Positions 37,601 to 51,812 of a DNA stretch of 64,000 nucleotides are shown here, piece by piece (positions within the stretch are counted from its first letter, which is position 1; each line of letters begins with the position of its first letter). The translations under genes were made by a program, and so were the position numbers. The notes below the pieces were generated by a model that was not told the origin of the DNA, did not search any database, and saw nothing but the letters and a program-made list of their open reading frames with translations. Source of the DNA: Nematostella vectensis (lineage: Eukaryota > Cnidaria > Anthozoa > Actiniaria > Edwardsiidae); assembly GCF_932526225.1 (NCBI RefSeq), contig NC_064035.1:653501-717500 (forward strand), given 5' to 3'.

Positions 37601-40366
37601 TTAAAAGTAATTTTCATTACAATTCCCTTCAGCAATGCCACGTTAGTCTTTCGTTGCGGGCACTTGACTACTAACGCAGCTACCCGGGTTCGATTCCCGC
37701 TGATAGCCTATTTTTTTTCTTTATTTTTTTTTAAAATATCGATACTTAATTATACTGTTCTTGGTGTGTCATGACATAAAAAGAAGGTATAGGGACATTT
37801 TTATGTACTCTTAGCATCTTTGATGTGCTCATGCTTTGTTCAGGATCCTGTACATATTTTATGCACACAAGAACTAACTAGATTCCTTGGATAACTTGAT
37901 TAAGTAGATTCTAACATAGAGCATAGCGCTCGATAGATTGATATACCTTTTTTTCCGAGTATACTGTTTTATTTTTCCTAATGTTACTTTTTTAAATTTA
38001 CATCCGGAAAAAAAATATCGATTGTAACCTTTTGCAGGTTACACTCGTAAAACAAATTCCCGAATGTAACCCTGAAGCTTTTCCCGAATGTAACCTCCAG
38101 TCCGATGGTGACTTTGCTTGGGATAGTTTACGATACCAATAGTATTAAAAGTAATTTTCATTACAATTCCCTTCAGCAATGCCACGTTAGTCTTTCGTTG
38201 CGGGCACTTGACTACTAACGCAGCGACCCGGGTTCGATTCCCGCTGATAGCCTATTTTTGTTTTCTTAATTTTTTTTTTTTTAAATATCGATACTTAATT
38301 ATACTGTTCTTGGTGTGTCATGATATAAAAAGAAGGTATAGGGACATTTTTATGTACTCTCAGCATCTTTGATGTGCTCATGCTATGTTCAGGATCCTGT
38401 ACATATTTTATGCACACAAGAACTAACTAGATTCCTTGGATAACTTGATTAAGTAGATTCTAACATAGAGCATAGCGCTCGATAGATTGATATACCTTTT
38501 TTTCCGAGTATACTGTTTTATTTTTCCTAATGTTACTTTTTTGAATTTACATCCGGAAAAAAAATATCGATTGTAACCTTTTGCAGGTTACACTCGTAAA
38601 ACAAATTCCCGAATGTAACCCTGAAGCTTTTCCCGAATGTAACCTCCAGTCCGATGGTGAATTTGCTTAGGATAGTTTACGATACCAATAGTATTAAAAG
38701 TAATTTTCATTACAATTCCCTTCAGCAATGCTACGTTAGTCTTTCGTTGCGGGCACTTGACTACTAACGCAGCGACCCGGGTTCTATTCCCGTTGATAGC
38801 CTATTTTTGTTTTCTTCATTTTTTTTTTAAATATCGATACTTAATTATACTGTTCTTGGTGTGTCATGACATAAAAAGAAGGTATAGGGACATTTTTATG
38901 TACTCTTAGCATCTTTGATGTGCTCATGCTATGTTCAGGATCCTGTACATATTTTATGCACACAAGAACTAACTAGATTCCTTGGATAACTTGATTAAGT
39001 AGATTTTAACATAGAGCATAGCGCTCGATAGATTGATATACCTTTTTTTCCGAGTATACTGTTTTATTTTTCCTAATGTTACTTTTTGGAATTTACATTC
39101 GGAAAAAAAATGATCGATTGTAACCTTTTGGAGGTTACACTCGTAAAACAAATTCCCGAATGTAACCCTGAAGCTTTTCCCGAATGTAACCTCCAGTCCG
39201 ATGGTGACTTTGCTTGGGATAGTTTACGATACCAATAGTATTAAAAGTAATTTCCATTACAATTCCCTTCAGCAATGCCACGTTAATCTTTCGTTGCGGG
39301 CACTTGACTACTATCGCAGCGACCCGGGTTCGATTCCCGCTGATAGCCTATTTTTTTTTCTTTTTCTTTTTTTAAATATCGATACTTAATTATACTGTTC
39401 TTGGTGTGTCATGACATAAAAAGAAGGTATAGGGACATCTTTATGTACTCTCAGCATCTGTGAAGTGCTCAAGCTATGTTCAGGATCCTGTACATATTTT
39501 ATGCACACAAGAACTAACTAGATTCCTTGGATAACTTGATTAAGTAGATTCTAACATAGAGCATAGCGCTCGATAGATTGATATACCTTTTTTTCCGAGT
39601 ATACTGTTTTATTTTTCCTAATGTTACTTTTTGGAATTTACATTCGGAAAAAAAATTATCGATTGTAACCTTTTGCAGGTTACACTCGTAAAACAAATTC
39701 CCGAATGTAACCCTGAAGCTTTTCCCGAATGTAACCTCCAGTCCGATGGTGACTTTGCTTGGGATAGTTTACGATACCAATAGTATTAAAAGTAATTTTC
39801 ATTCCAATTCCCTTCAGCAATGCCACGTTAGTCTTTCGTTGCGGGCACTTGACTACTAACGCAGCTACCCGGGTTCGATTCCCGCTGATAGCCTATTTTT
39901 TTTTCTTTATTTTTTTTTAAATATCGATACTTATTTATACTGTTCTTGGTGTGTCATGACATAAAAAGAAGGTATAGGGACATTTTTATGTACTCTCAGC
40001 ATCTGTGATGTGCTCATGCTATGTTCAGGATCCTGTACATATTTTATGCACACAAGAACTAACTAGATTCCTTGGATAACTTGATTAAGTAGATTCTAAC
40101 ATAGAGCATAGCGCTCGATAGATTGATATACCTTTTTTTCCGAGTATACTGTTTTATTTTTCCTAATGTTACTTTTTTGAATTTACATCCGGAAAAAAAA
40201 ATATCGATTGTAACCTTTTGCAGGTTACACTCGTAAAACAAATTCCCGAATGTAACCCTGAAGCTTTTCCCGAATGTAACCTCCAGTCCGATGGTGACTT
40301 TGCTTGGGATAGTTTACGATACCAATAGTATTAAAAGTAATTTTCATTACAATTCCCTTCAGCAAT
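31640..40366 (+). repeat. Array block 9: tetramer repeats; tRNA-like starts 31640, 32176, 32720, 33270, 33817, 34362, 34905, 35456, 36003, 36548, 37093, 37637, 38181, 38730, 39277, 39822
   Basis: Units 32176-34361 and 34362-36547 form a four-monomer block repeated at 2,185-2,186 bp, with private markers GATACCATTAG (about 33222 and 35407), CACTCCTAAAAC (about 33130 and 35317) and CTACTATCGCAG with GGGCTCGATT (units 33817 and 36003). A third copy starts at 37637 (offset 3,274-3,276 bp from the second), keeping CTACTATCGCAG at the 39277 unit but with GGGTTCG. Units 36548 and 37093 lie between copies 2 and 3. The CAGGATCCTG palindrome is lost near 35663. Confidence 0.8.
37093..37164 (+). pseudogene. 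tRNA-like copy with T-stem CCCG-to-CAAG change
   Basis: The T-arm reads GGTTCGATTCAAGCTGATAG, so two stem C bases are replaced by AA, removing two G-C pairs while the B-box core stays apart from its last base. The same CAAG state is seen again at 44725. The preceding module has TTTTCGAATG in place of TTCCCGAATG near 36969. Confidence 0.8.
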
Positions 40367-43300
40367 GCCACGTTAGTCTTTCGTTGCGGGCACTTGACTA
40401 CTAACGCAGCGACCCGGGTTCGATTCCCGCTGATAGCCTATTTTTGTTCTCGTCATTTTTTTTTTAAATATCGATACTTAATTATACTGTTCTTGGTGTG
40501 TCATGACATAAAAAGAAGGTATAGGGACATTTTTATGTACTCTCAGCATCTTTGATGTGCTCATGCTATGTTCAGGATCCTGTACATATTTTATGCACAC
40601 AAGAACTAACTAGATTCCTTGGATAACTTGATTAAGTAGATTTTAACATAGAGCATAGCGCTCGATAGATTGATATACCTTTTTTTCCGAGTATACTGTT
40701 TTATTTTTCCTAATGTTACTTTTTGGAATTTACATTCGGAAAAAAAATTATCGATTGTAACCTTTTGGAGGTTACACTCGTAAAACAAATTCCCGAATGT
40801 AACCCTGAAGCTTTTCCCGAATGTAGCCTCCAGTCCGATGGTGACTTTGCTTGGGATAGTTTACGATACCAATAGTATTAAAAGTAATTTCCATTACAAT
40901 TCCCTTCAGCAATGCCACGTTAATCTTTCGTTGCGGGCACTTGACTACTAACGCAGCGACCCGGGTTCGATTCCCGCTGATAGCCTATTTTTTTTTCTTT
41001 TTCTTTTTTTTAATATCGATACTTAATTATACTGTTCTTGGTGTGTCATGACATAAAAAGAAGGTATAGGGACATTTTTATGTACTCTCAGCATCTGTGA
41101 AGTGCTCAAGCTATGTTCAGGATCCTGTACATATTTTATGCACACAAGAACTAACTAGATTCCTTGGATAACTTGATTAAGTAGATTCTAACATAGAGTA
41201 TAGCGCTCGATAGATTGATATACCTTTTTTTCCGAGTATACTGTTTTATTTTTCCTAATGTGACTTTTTTTATATTACATCCGGAAAAAAAAATATCGAT
41301 TGTAACCTTTTGCAGGTTACACTTGTAAAACAAATTCCCGAATGTAACCCTGAAGCTTTTCCCGAATGTAACCTCCAGTCCGATGGTGACTTTGCTTGGG
41401 ATAGTTTACGATACCAATAGTATTTAAAGTAATTTTCATTACAATTCCTTTCAGCAATGCCACGTTAGTCTTTCGTTGCTGGCACTTGACTACTAACGCA
41501 GCGACCCGGGTTCGATTCCCGCTGATAGCCTATTTTTGTTTTCTTCATTTTTTTTTTAAATATCGATACTTAATTATACTGTTCTTGGTGTGTCATGACA
41601 TAAAAAGAAGGTATAGGGACATTTTTATGTACTCTCAGCATCTTTGATGTGCTCATGCTATGTTCAGGATCCTGTACATATTTTATGCACACAAGAACTA
41701 ACTAGATTCCTTGGATAACTTGATTAAGTAGATTTTAACATAGAGCATAGCGCTCGATAGATTGATATACCTTTTTTTCCGAGTATACTGTTTTATTTTT
41801 CCTAATGTTACTTTTTGGAATTTACATTCGGAAAAAAAATTATCGATTGTAACCTTTTGGAGGTTACACTCGTAAAACAAATTCCCGAATGTAACCCTGA
41901 AGCTTTTCCCGAATGTAACCTCCAGTCCGATGGTGACTTTGCTTGGGATAGTTTACGATACCAATAGTATTAAAAGTAATTTCCATTACAATTCCCTTCA
42001 GCAATGCCACGTTAATCTTTCGTTGCGGGCACTTGACTACTAACGCAGCGACCCGGGTTCGATTCCCGCTGATAGCCTATTTTTTTTTCTTTTTCTTTTT
42101 TCAAATATCGATACTTAATTATACTGTTCTTGGTGTGTCATGACATAAAAAGAAGGTATAGGGACATCTTTATGTACTCTCAGCATCTGTGAAGTGCTCA
42201 AGCTATGTTCAGGATCCTGTACATATTTTATGCACACAAGAACTAACTAGATTCCTTGGATAACTTGATTAAGTAGATTCTAACATAGAGCATAGCGCTC
42301 GATAGATTGATATACCTTTTTTTCCGAGTATACTGTTTTATTTTTCCTAATGTTACTTTTTGGAATTTACATTCGGAAAAAAAATTATCGATTGTAACCT
42401 TTTGCAGGTTACACTCGTAAAACAAATTCCCGAATGTAACCCTGAAGCTTTTCCCGAATGTAACCTCCAGTCCGATGGTGACTTTGCTTGGGATAGTTTA
42501 CGATACCAATAGTATTAAAAGTAATTTTCATTCCAATTCCCTTCAGCAATGCCACGTTAGTCTTTCGTTGCGGGCACTTGACTACTAACGCAGCCACCCG
42601 GGTTCGATTCCCGCTGATAGCCTATTTTTTTTTCTTTTTTTTTTTTTAAATATCGATACTTAATTATACTGTTCTTGGTGTGTCATGACATAAAAAGAAG
42701 GTATAGGGACATTTTTATGTACTCTCAGCATCTTTGATGTGCTCATGCTTTGTTCAGGATCCTGTACATATTTTATGTACACAAGAACTAACTAGATTCC
42801 TTGGATAACTTGATTAAGTAGATTCTAACATAGAGCATAGCGCTCGATAGATTGATATACCTTTTTTTCCGAGTATACTGTTTTATTTTTCCTAATGTTA
42901 CTTTTTGGAATTTACATTCGGAAAAAAAATTATCGATTGTAACCTTTTGGAGGTTACACTCGTAAAACAAATTCCCGAATGTAACCCTGAAGCTTTTCCC
43001 GAATGTAACCTCCAGTCCGATGGTGACTTTGCTTGGGATAGTTTACGATACCAATAGTATTAAAAGTAATTTTCATTACAATTCCCTTCAGCAATGCCAC
43101 GTTAGTCTTTCGTTGCGGGCACTTGACTACTAACGCAGCTACCCGGGTTCGATTCCCGCTGATAGCCTATTTTTTTTTTTTTTTTAAATATCGATACTTA
43201 ATTATACTGTTCTTGGTGTGTCATGACATAAAAAAAGGTATAGGGACATTTTTATGTACTCTCAGCATCTTTGATGTGCTCAAGCTTTGTTCAGGATCCT

Positions 43301-46300
43301 GTACATATTTTATGCACACAAGAACTAACTAGATTCCTTGGATAACTTGATTAAGTAGATTCTAACATAGAGCATAGCGCTCGATAGATTGATATACCTT
43401 TTTTTCCGAGTATACTGTTTTATTTTTCCTAATGTTACTTTTTTGAATTTACATCCGGAAAAAAAATATCGATTGTAACCTTTTGCAGGTTACACTCGTA
43501 AAACAAATTCCCGAATGTAACCCTGAAGCTTTTCCCGAATGTAACCTCCAGTCCGATGGTGACTTTGCTTGGGATAGTTTACGATACCAATAGTATTTAA
43601 AGTAATTTTCATTACAATTCCCTTCAGCAATGCCACGTTAGTCTTTCGTTGCGGGCACTTGACTACTAACGCAGCTACCCGGGTTCGATTCCCGCTGATA
43701 GCCTATTTTTGTTTTCTTCATTTTTTTTTTTAAATATCGATACTTAATTATACTGTTCTTGGTGTGTCATGACATAAAAAGAAGGTATAGGGACATTTTT
43801 ATGTACTCTCAGCATCTTTGATGTGCTCATGCTATGTTCAGGATCCTGTACATATTTTATGCACACAAGAACTAACTAGATTCCTTGGATAACTTGATTA
43901 AGTAGATTTTAACATAGAGCATAGCGCTCGATAGATTGATATACCTTTTTTTCCGAGTATACTGTTTTATTTTTCCTAATGTTACTTTTTGGAATTTACA
44001 TTCGGAAAAAAAATTATCGATTGTAACCTTTTGGAGGTTACACTCGTAAAACAAATTCCCGAATGTAACCCTGAAGCTTTTCCCGAATGTAACCTCCAGT
44101 CCGATGGTGACTTTGCTTGGGATAGTTTACGATACCAATAGTATTAAAAGTAATTTCCATTACAATTCCCTTCAGCAATGCCACGTTAATCTTTCGTTGC
44201 GGGCACTTGACTACTAACGCAGCGACCCGGGTTCGATTCCCGCTGATAGCCTATTTTTTTTTCTTTTTCTTTTTTTTAATATCGATACTTAATTATACTG
44301 TTCTTGGTGTGTCATGACATAAAAAGAAGGTATAGGGACATTTTTATGTACTCTCAGCATCTGTGAAGGGCTCAAGCTATGTTCAGGATCCTGTACATAT
44401 TTTATGCACACAAGAACTAACTAGATTCCTTGGATAACTTGATTAAGTAGATTCTAACATAAAGCATAGCGCTCGATAGATTGATATACCTTTTTTTCCG
44501 AGTATACTGTTTTATTTTTCCTAATGTTACTTTTTGGAATTTACATTCGGAAAAAAAATTATCGATTGTAACCTTTTGCAGGTTACACTCGTAAAACAAA
44601 TTCCCGAATGTGACCCTGAAGCTTTTCCCGAATGTAACCTCCAGTCCGATGGTGACTTTGCTTGGGATAGTTTACGATACCAATAGTATTAAAAGTAATT
44701 TTCATTCCAATTCCCATCAGCAATGCCACGTTAGTCTTTCGTTGCGGGCACTTGACTACTAACGCAGCCACCCGGGTTCGATTCAAGCTGATAGCCTATT
44801 TTTTTTTTTTTTTTTTTTAATATCGATACTAAATTATACTGTTCTTGATGTGTCATGACATAAAAAAAAGGTATAGGGACATTTTTATGTACTCTCAGCA
44901 TCTTTGATGTGCTCAAGCTTTGTTCAGGATCCTGTACATATTTTATGCACACAAGAACTAACTAGATTCCTTGGATAACTTGATTAAGTAGATTCTAACA
45001 TAGAGCATAGCGCTCGATAGATTGATATACCTTTTTTTCCGAGTATACTGTTTTATTTTTCCTAATGTTACTTTTTGGAATTTACATTCGGAAAAAATAT
45101 TATCGATTGTAACCTTTTGGAGGTTACACTCGTAAAACAAATTCCCGAATGTAACCCTGAAGCTTTTCCCGAATGTAACCTCCAGTCCGATGGTGACTTT
45201 GCTTGGGATAGTTTACGATACCAATAGTATTAAAAGTAATTTTCATTACAATTCACTTCAGCAATGCCACGTTAGTCTTTCGTTGCGGGCACTTGACTAC
45301 TAACGCAGCGACCCGGGTTCGATTCCCGCTGATAGCCTATTTTTTTTTCTTTATTTTTTTTTAAAATATCGATACTTAATTATACTGTTCTTGGTGTGTC
45401 ATGACATAAAAAGAAGGTATAGGGACATTTTTATGTACTCTCAGCATCTTTAATGTGCTCATGCTTTGTTCAGGATCCTGTACATATTTTATGCACACAA
45501 GAACTAACTAGATTCCTTGGATAACTTGATTAAGTAGATTCTAACATAGAGCATAGCGCTCGATAGATTGATATACCTTTTTTTCCGAGTATACTGTTTT
45601 ATTTTTCCTAATGTTACTTTTTGGAATTTACATTCGGAAAAAAAATTATCGATTGTAACCTTTTGGAGGTTACACTCGTAAAACAAATTCCCGAATGTAA
45701 CCCTGAAGCTTTTCCCGAATGTAACCTCCAGTCCGATGGTGACTTTGCTTGGGATAGTTTACGATACCAATAGTATTAAAAGTAATTTTCATTACAATTC
45801 CCTTCAGCAATGCCACGTTAGTCTTTCGTTGCGGGCACTTGACTACTAAAGCAGCGACCCGGGTTCGATTCCCGCTGATAGCCTATTTTTTTTCTTTATT
45901 TTTTTTTTAAATATCGATACTTAATTATACTGTTCTTGGTGTGTCATGACATAAAAAGAAGGTATAGGGACATTTTTATGTACTCTCAGCATCTTTGATG
46001 TGCTCATGCTTTGTTCAGGATCCTGTACATATTTTATGCACACAAGAACTAACTAGATTCCTTGGATAACTTGATTAAGTAGATTCTAACATAGAGCATA
46101 GCGCTCGATAGATTGATATACCTTTTTTTCCGAGTATACTGTTTTATTTTTCCTAATGTTACTTTTTGGAATTTACATTCGGAAAAAAAATTATCGATTA
46201 TAACCTTTTGGAGGTTACACTCGTAAAACAAATTCCCGAATGTAACCCTGAAGCTTTTCCCGAATGTAACCTCCAGTCCGATGGTGACTTTGCTTGGGAT

Positions 46301-46905
46301 AGTTTACGATACCAATAGTATTAAAAGTAATTTTCATTACAATTACCTTCAGCAATGCCACGTTAGTCTTTCGTTGCGGGCACTTGACTACTAACGCAGC
46401 GACCCGGGTTCGATTCCCGCTGAAAGCCTATTTTTGTTTTCTTCATTTTTTTTTTTAAAATATCGATACTTAATTATACTGTTCTTGGTGTGTCATGACA
46501 TAAAAAGAAGGTATAGGGACATTTTTATGTACTCTCAGCATCTTTGATGTGCTCATGCTATGTTCAGGATCCTGTTAATATTTTATGCACACAAGAACTA
46601 ACTAGATTCCTTGGATAACTTGATTAAGTAGATTCTAACATAGAGCATAGCGCTCGATAGATTGATATACCTTTTTTTCCGAGTATACTGTTTTATTTTT
46701 CCTAATGTTACTTTTTGGAATTTACATTCGGAAAAAAAATTATCGATTGTAACCTTTTGGAGGTTACACTCGTAAAACAAATTCCCGAATGTAACCCTGA
46801 AGCTTTTCCCGAATGTAACCTCCAGTCCGATGGTGACTTTGCTTGGGATAGTTTACGATACCAATAGTATTAAAAGTAATTTTCATTACAATTCCCTTCA
46901 GCAAT
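40367..46905 (+). repeat. Array block 10: distant copy of 3.5-12.5 kb; tRNA-like starts 40367, 40914, 41459, 42006, 42551, 43096, 43632, 44180, 44725, 45266, 45812, 46357
   Basis: The first three units match 3851-5014 at an offset of 36,516 bp (TGTTCTCGTCAT leader, GTTGCTGGCACTT). From about 42243 the offset to block 3 is 34,893-34,895 bp, then 34,343 bp beyond 44800. Two whole-monomer steps, three units and one unit, therefore separate the copies. The fusion monomer at 44725 marks the second step. Confidence 0.8.
44725..45265 (+). repeat. Fusion monomer: front like 9831 unit, back like 10380 unit
   Basis: The tRNA-like front carries CAGCCACCC as in the 9831 copy, and the upstream CATTCCAATT also matches that copy. 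The T-tract onward has a pure T run, AATATCGATACTAAATTATAC and CTTGATGTG as in the 10380 copy. The switch falls inside the T-arm, within roughly 30 bp, and at that point the T-stem reads TTCAAG instead of TTCCCG. This is what a single-monomer deletion by unequal exchange would leave. Confidence 0.7.
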
Positions 46906-49640
46906 GCCACGTTAGTCTTTCGTTGCGGGCACTTGATTACTAACGCAGCGACCCGGGTTCGATTCCCGCTGATAGCCTTTTTTTTTCTTTTTTTTTTTTT
47001 TTTTTTTAAATATCGATACTTAATTATACTGTTCTTGGTGTGTCATGACATAAAAAGAAGTTATAGGGACATTTTTATGTACTCTCAGCATCTGTGATGT
47101 GCTCATGCTATGTTCAGGATCCTGTACATATTTTATGCACACAAGAACTAACTAGATTCCTTGGATAACTTGATTAAGTAGATTCTAACATAGAGCATAG
47201 CGCTCGATAGATTGATATACCTTTTTTTCCGAGTATACTGTTTTATTTTTCCTAATGTTACTTTTTTGAATTTACATCCGGAAAAAAAAATATCGATTGT
47301 AACCTTTTGCAGGTTACACTCGAAAAACAAATTCCCGAATGTAACCCTGAAGCTTTTCCCGAATGTAACCTCCAGTCCGATGGTGACTTTGCTTGGGATA
47401 GTTTACGATACCAATAGTATTTAAAGTATTTTCATTACAATTCCCTTCAGCAATGCCACGTTAGTCTTTCGTTGCGGGCACTTGACTACTAACGCAGCGA
47501 CCCGGGTTCGATTCCCGCTGATAGCCTATTTTTGTTTTCTTCATTTTTTTTTTTAAAATATCGATACTTAATTATACTGTTCTTGGTGTGTCATGAGATA
47601 AAAAGAAGGTATAGGGACATTTTTATGTACTCTCAGCATCTTTGATGTGCTCATGCTATGTTCAGGATCCTGTACATATTTTATGCACACAAGAACTAAC
47701 TAGATTCCTTGGATAACTTGATTAAGTAGATTTTAACATAGAGCATAGCGCTCGATAGATTGATATACCTTTTTTTCCGAGTATACTGTTTTATTTTTCC
47801 TAATGTTACTTTTTGGAATTTACATTCGGAAAAAAAATTATCGATTGTAACCTTTTGGAGGTTACACTCGTAAAACAAATTCCCGAATGTAACCCTGAAG
47901 CTTTTCCCGAATGTAACCTCCAGTCCGATGGTGACTTTGCTTGGGATAGTTTAAGATACCAATAGTATAAAAAGTAATTTTCATTGCAATTCCCTTCAGC
48001 AATGCCACGTTAGTCTTTCGTTGCGGGCACTTGACTACTAACGCAGCGACCCGGGTTCGATTCCCGCTGATAGCCTATTTGTTTTTCTTTATTTTTTTTT
48101 AAAATATCGATACTTAATTATACTGTTCTTGGTGTGTCATGACATAAAAAGAAGGTATAGGGACATTTTTATGTACTCTCAGCATCTTTGATGTGCTCAT
48201 GCTTTGTTCAGGATCCTGTACATATTTTATGCACACAAGAACTAACTAGATTCCTTTTATAACTTGATTAAGTAGATTCTAACATAGAGCATAGCGCTCG
48301 ATAGATTGATATACCTTTTTTTCCGAGTATACTGTTTTATTTTTCCTAATGTTACTTTTTGGAATTTACATTCGGAAAAAAAATTATCGATTGTAACCTT
48401 TTGGAGGTTACACTCGTAAAACAAATTCCCGAATGTAACCCTGAAGCTTTTCCCGAATGTAACCTCCAGTCCGATGGTGACTTTGCTTGTGATAGTTTAC
48501 GATACCAATAGTATTAAAAGTAATTTTCATTACAATTCCCTTCAGCAATGCCACGTTAGTCTTTCGTTGCGGGCACTTGACTACTAACGCAGCTACCCGG
48601 GTTCGATTCCCGCTGATAGCCTATTTTTTTTTCTTTATTTTTTTTTAAATATCGATACTTATTTATACTGTTCTTGGTGTGTCATGACATAAAAAGAAGG
48701 TATAGGGACATTTTTATGTACTCTCAGCATCTGTGATGTGCTCATGCTATGTTCAGGATCCTGTACATATTTTATGCACACAAGAACTAACTAGATTCCT
48801 TGGATAACTTGATTAAGTAGATTCTAACATAGAGCATAGCGCTCGATAGATTGATATACCTTTTTTTCCGAGTATACTGTTTTATTTTTCCTAATGTTAC
48901 TTTTTTGAATTTACATCCGGAAAAAAAAATATCGATTGTAACCTTTTGCAGGTTACACTCGAAAAACAAATTCCCGAATGTAACCCTGAAGCTTTTCCCG
49001 AATGTAACCTCCAGTCCGATGGTGACTTTGCTTGGGATAGTTTACGATACCAATAGTATTTAAAGTAATTTTCATTACAATTCCCTTCAGCAATGCCAAG
49101 TTAGTCTTTCGTTGCGGGCACTTGACTACTAACGCAGCGACCCGGGTTCGATTCCCGCTGATAGCCTATTTGTTTTTCTTTATTTTTTTTTAAAATATCG
49201 ATACTTAATTATACTGTTCTTGGTGTGTCATGACATAAAAAGAAGGTATAGGGACATTTTTATGTACTCTCAGCATCTTTGATGTGCTCATGCTTTGTTC
49301 AGGATCCTGTACATATTTTATGCACACAAGAACTAACTAGATTCCTTGGATAACTTGATTAAGTAGATTCTAACATAGAGCATAGCGCTCGATAGATTGA
49401 TATACCTTTTTTTCCGAGTATACTGTTTTATTTTTCCTAATGTTACTTTTTGGAATTTACATTCGGAAAAAAAATTATCGATTGTAACCTTTTGGAGGTT
49501 ACACTCGTAAAACAAATTCCCGAATGTAACCCTGAAGCTTTTCCCGAATGTAACCTCCAGTCCGATGGTGACTTTGCTTGGGATAGTTTACGATACCAAT
49601 AGTATTAAAAGTAATTTTCATTACAATTCCCTTCAGCAAT
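46906..49640 (+). repeat. Array block 11: tRNA-like starts 46906, 47455, 48004, 48550, 49095
   Basis: Module variant CACTCGAAAAACAAA occurs in the units starting at 46906 and 48550 (positions about 47317 and 48956), 1,639 bp apart. In contrast, the 48004-48700 and 49095-49790 stretches match at 1,091 bp, and ACTTATTTATAC links the 48550, 49641 and 39822 units. Overlapping trimer and dimer spacings point to more than one exchange event. Confidence 0.75.
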
Positions 49641-51812
49641 GCCACGTTAGTCTTTCGTTGCGGGCACTTGACTACTAACGCAGCTACCCGGGTTCGATTC
49701 CCGCTGATAGCCTATTTTTTTTTCTTTATTTTTTTTTAAATATCGATACTTATTTATACTGTTCTTGGTGTGTCATGACATAAAAAGAAGGTATAGGGAC
49801 ATTTTTATGTACTCTCAGCATCTTTGATGTGCTCATGCTTTGTTCAGGATCCTGTACATATTTTATGCACACAAGAACTAACTAGATTCCTTGGATAACT
49901 TGATTAAGTAGATTCTAACATAGAGCATAGCGCTCGATAGATTGATATACCTTTTTTTCCGAGTATACTGTTTTATTTTTCCTAATGTTACTTTTTGGAA
50001 TTTACATTCGGAAAAAAAATTATCGATTATAACCTTTTGGAGGTTACACTCGTAAAACAAATTCCCGAATGTAACCCTGAAGCTTTTCCCGAATGTAACC
50101 TCCAGTCCGATGGTGACTTTGCTTGGGATAGTTTACGATACCAATAGTATTAAAAGTAATTTTCATTACAATTCCCTTCAGCAATGCCACGTTAGTCTTT
50201 CGTTGCGGGCACTTGACTACTAACGCAGCGACCCGGGTTCGATTCCCGCTGATAGCCTATTTTTGTTTTCTTCATTTTTTTTTTTTAAAATATCGATACT
50301 TAATTATACTGTTCTTGGTGTGTCATGACATAAAAAGAAGGTATAGGGACATTTTTATGTACTCTCAGCATCTTTGATGTGCTCATGCTATGTTCAGGAT
50401 CCTGTACATATTTTATGCACACAAGAACTAACTAGATTCCTTGGATAACTTGATTAAGTAGATTCTAACATAGAGCATAGCGCTCGATAGATTGATATAC
50501 CTTTTTTTCCGAGTATACTGTTTTATTTTTCCTAATGTTACTTTTTGGAATTTACATTCGGAAAAAAAATTATCGATTGTAACCTTTTGGAGGTTACACT
50601 CGTAAAACAAAGTCCCGAATGTAACCCTGAAGCTTTTCCCGAATGTAACCTCCAGTCCGATGGTGACTTTGCTTGGGATAGTTTACGATACCAATAGTAT
50701 TAAAAGTAATTTTCATTACAATCCCCTTCAGCAATGCCACGTTAGTCTTTCGTTGCGGGCACTTGACTACTAACGCAGCGACCCGGGTTCGATTCCCGCT
50801 GATAGCCTATTTCCTTTTCTTTTTTTTTTTTTTAAATATCGATACTTAATTATACTGTTCTTGGTGTGTCATGACATAAAAAGAAGGTATAGGGACATTT
50901 TTATGTACTCTCAGCATCTGTGATGTGCTCATGCTATGTTCAGGATCCTGTACATATTTTATGCACACAAGAACTAACTAGATTCCTTGGATAACTTGAT
51001 TAAGTAGATTCTAACATAGAGCATAGCGCTCGATAGATTGATATACCTTTTTTTCCGAGTATACTGTTATATTTTTCCTAATGTTACTTTTTTGAATTTA
51101 CATCCGGAAAAAAATTATCGATTGTAACCTTTTGCAGGTTACACTCGTAAAACAAATTCCCGAATGTAACCCTGAAGCTTTTCCCGAATGTAACCTCCAG
51201 TCCGATGGTGACTTTGCTTGGGATAGTTTACGATACCAATAGTATTAAAAGTAATTTTCATTACAATTCCCTTCAGCAATGCCACGTTAGTCTTTCGTTG
51301 CGGGCACTTGACTACTAACGCAGCTACCCGGGTTCGATTCCCGCTGATAGCCTATTTTTTTTTTAAATATCGATACTTAATTATACTGTTCTTGGTGTGT
51401 CATGAGATAAAAAGAAGGTATAGGGACATTTTTATGTACTCTCATCATCTTTGATGTGCTCATGCTTTGTTCAGGATCCTGTACATATTTTATGCACACA
51501 AGAACTAACTAGATTCCTTGGATAACTTGATTAAGTATATTCTAACATACAGCATAGCGCTCGATAGATTGATATACCTTTTTTTCCGAGTATACTGTTC
51601 TATTTTTCCTAATGTTACTTTTTGGAATTTACATTCGGAAAAAAAATTATCGATTGTAACCTTTTGGAGGTTACACTCGTAAAACAAATTCCCGAATGTA
51701 ACCCTGAAGCTTTTCCCGAATGTAACCTCCAGTCCGATGGTGACTTTGCTTGGGATAGTTTACGATACCAATAGTATTAAAAGTAATTTTCATTACAATT
51801 CCCTTCAGCAAT

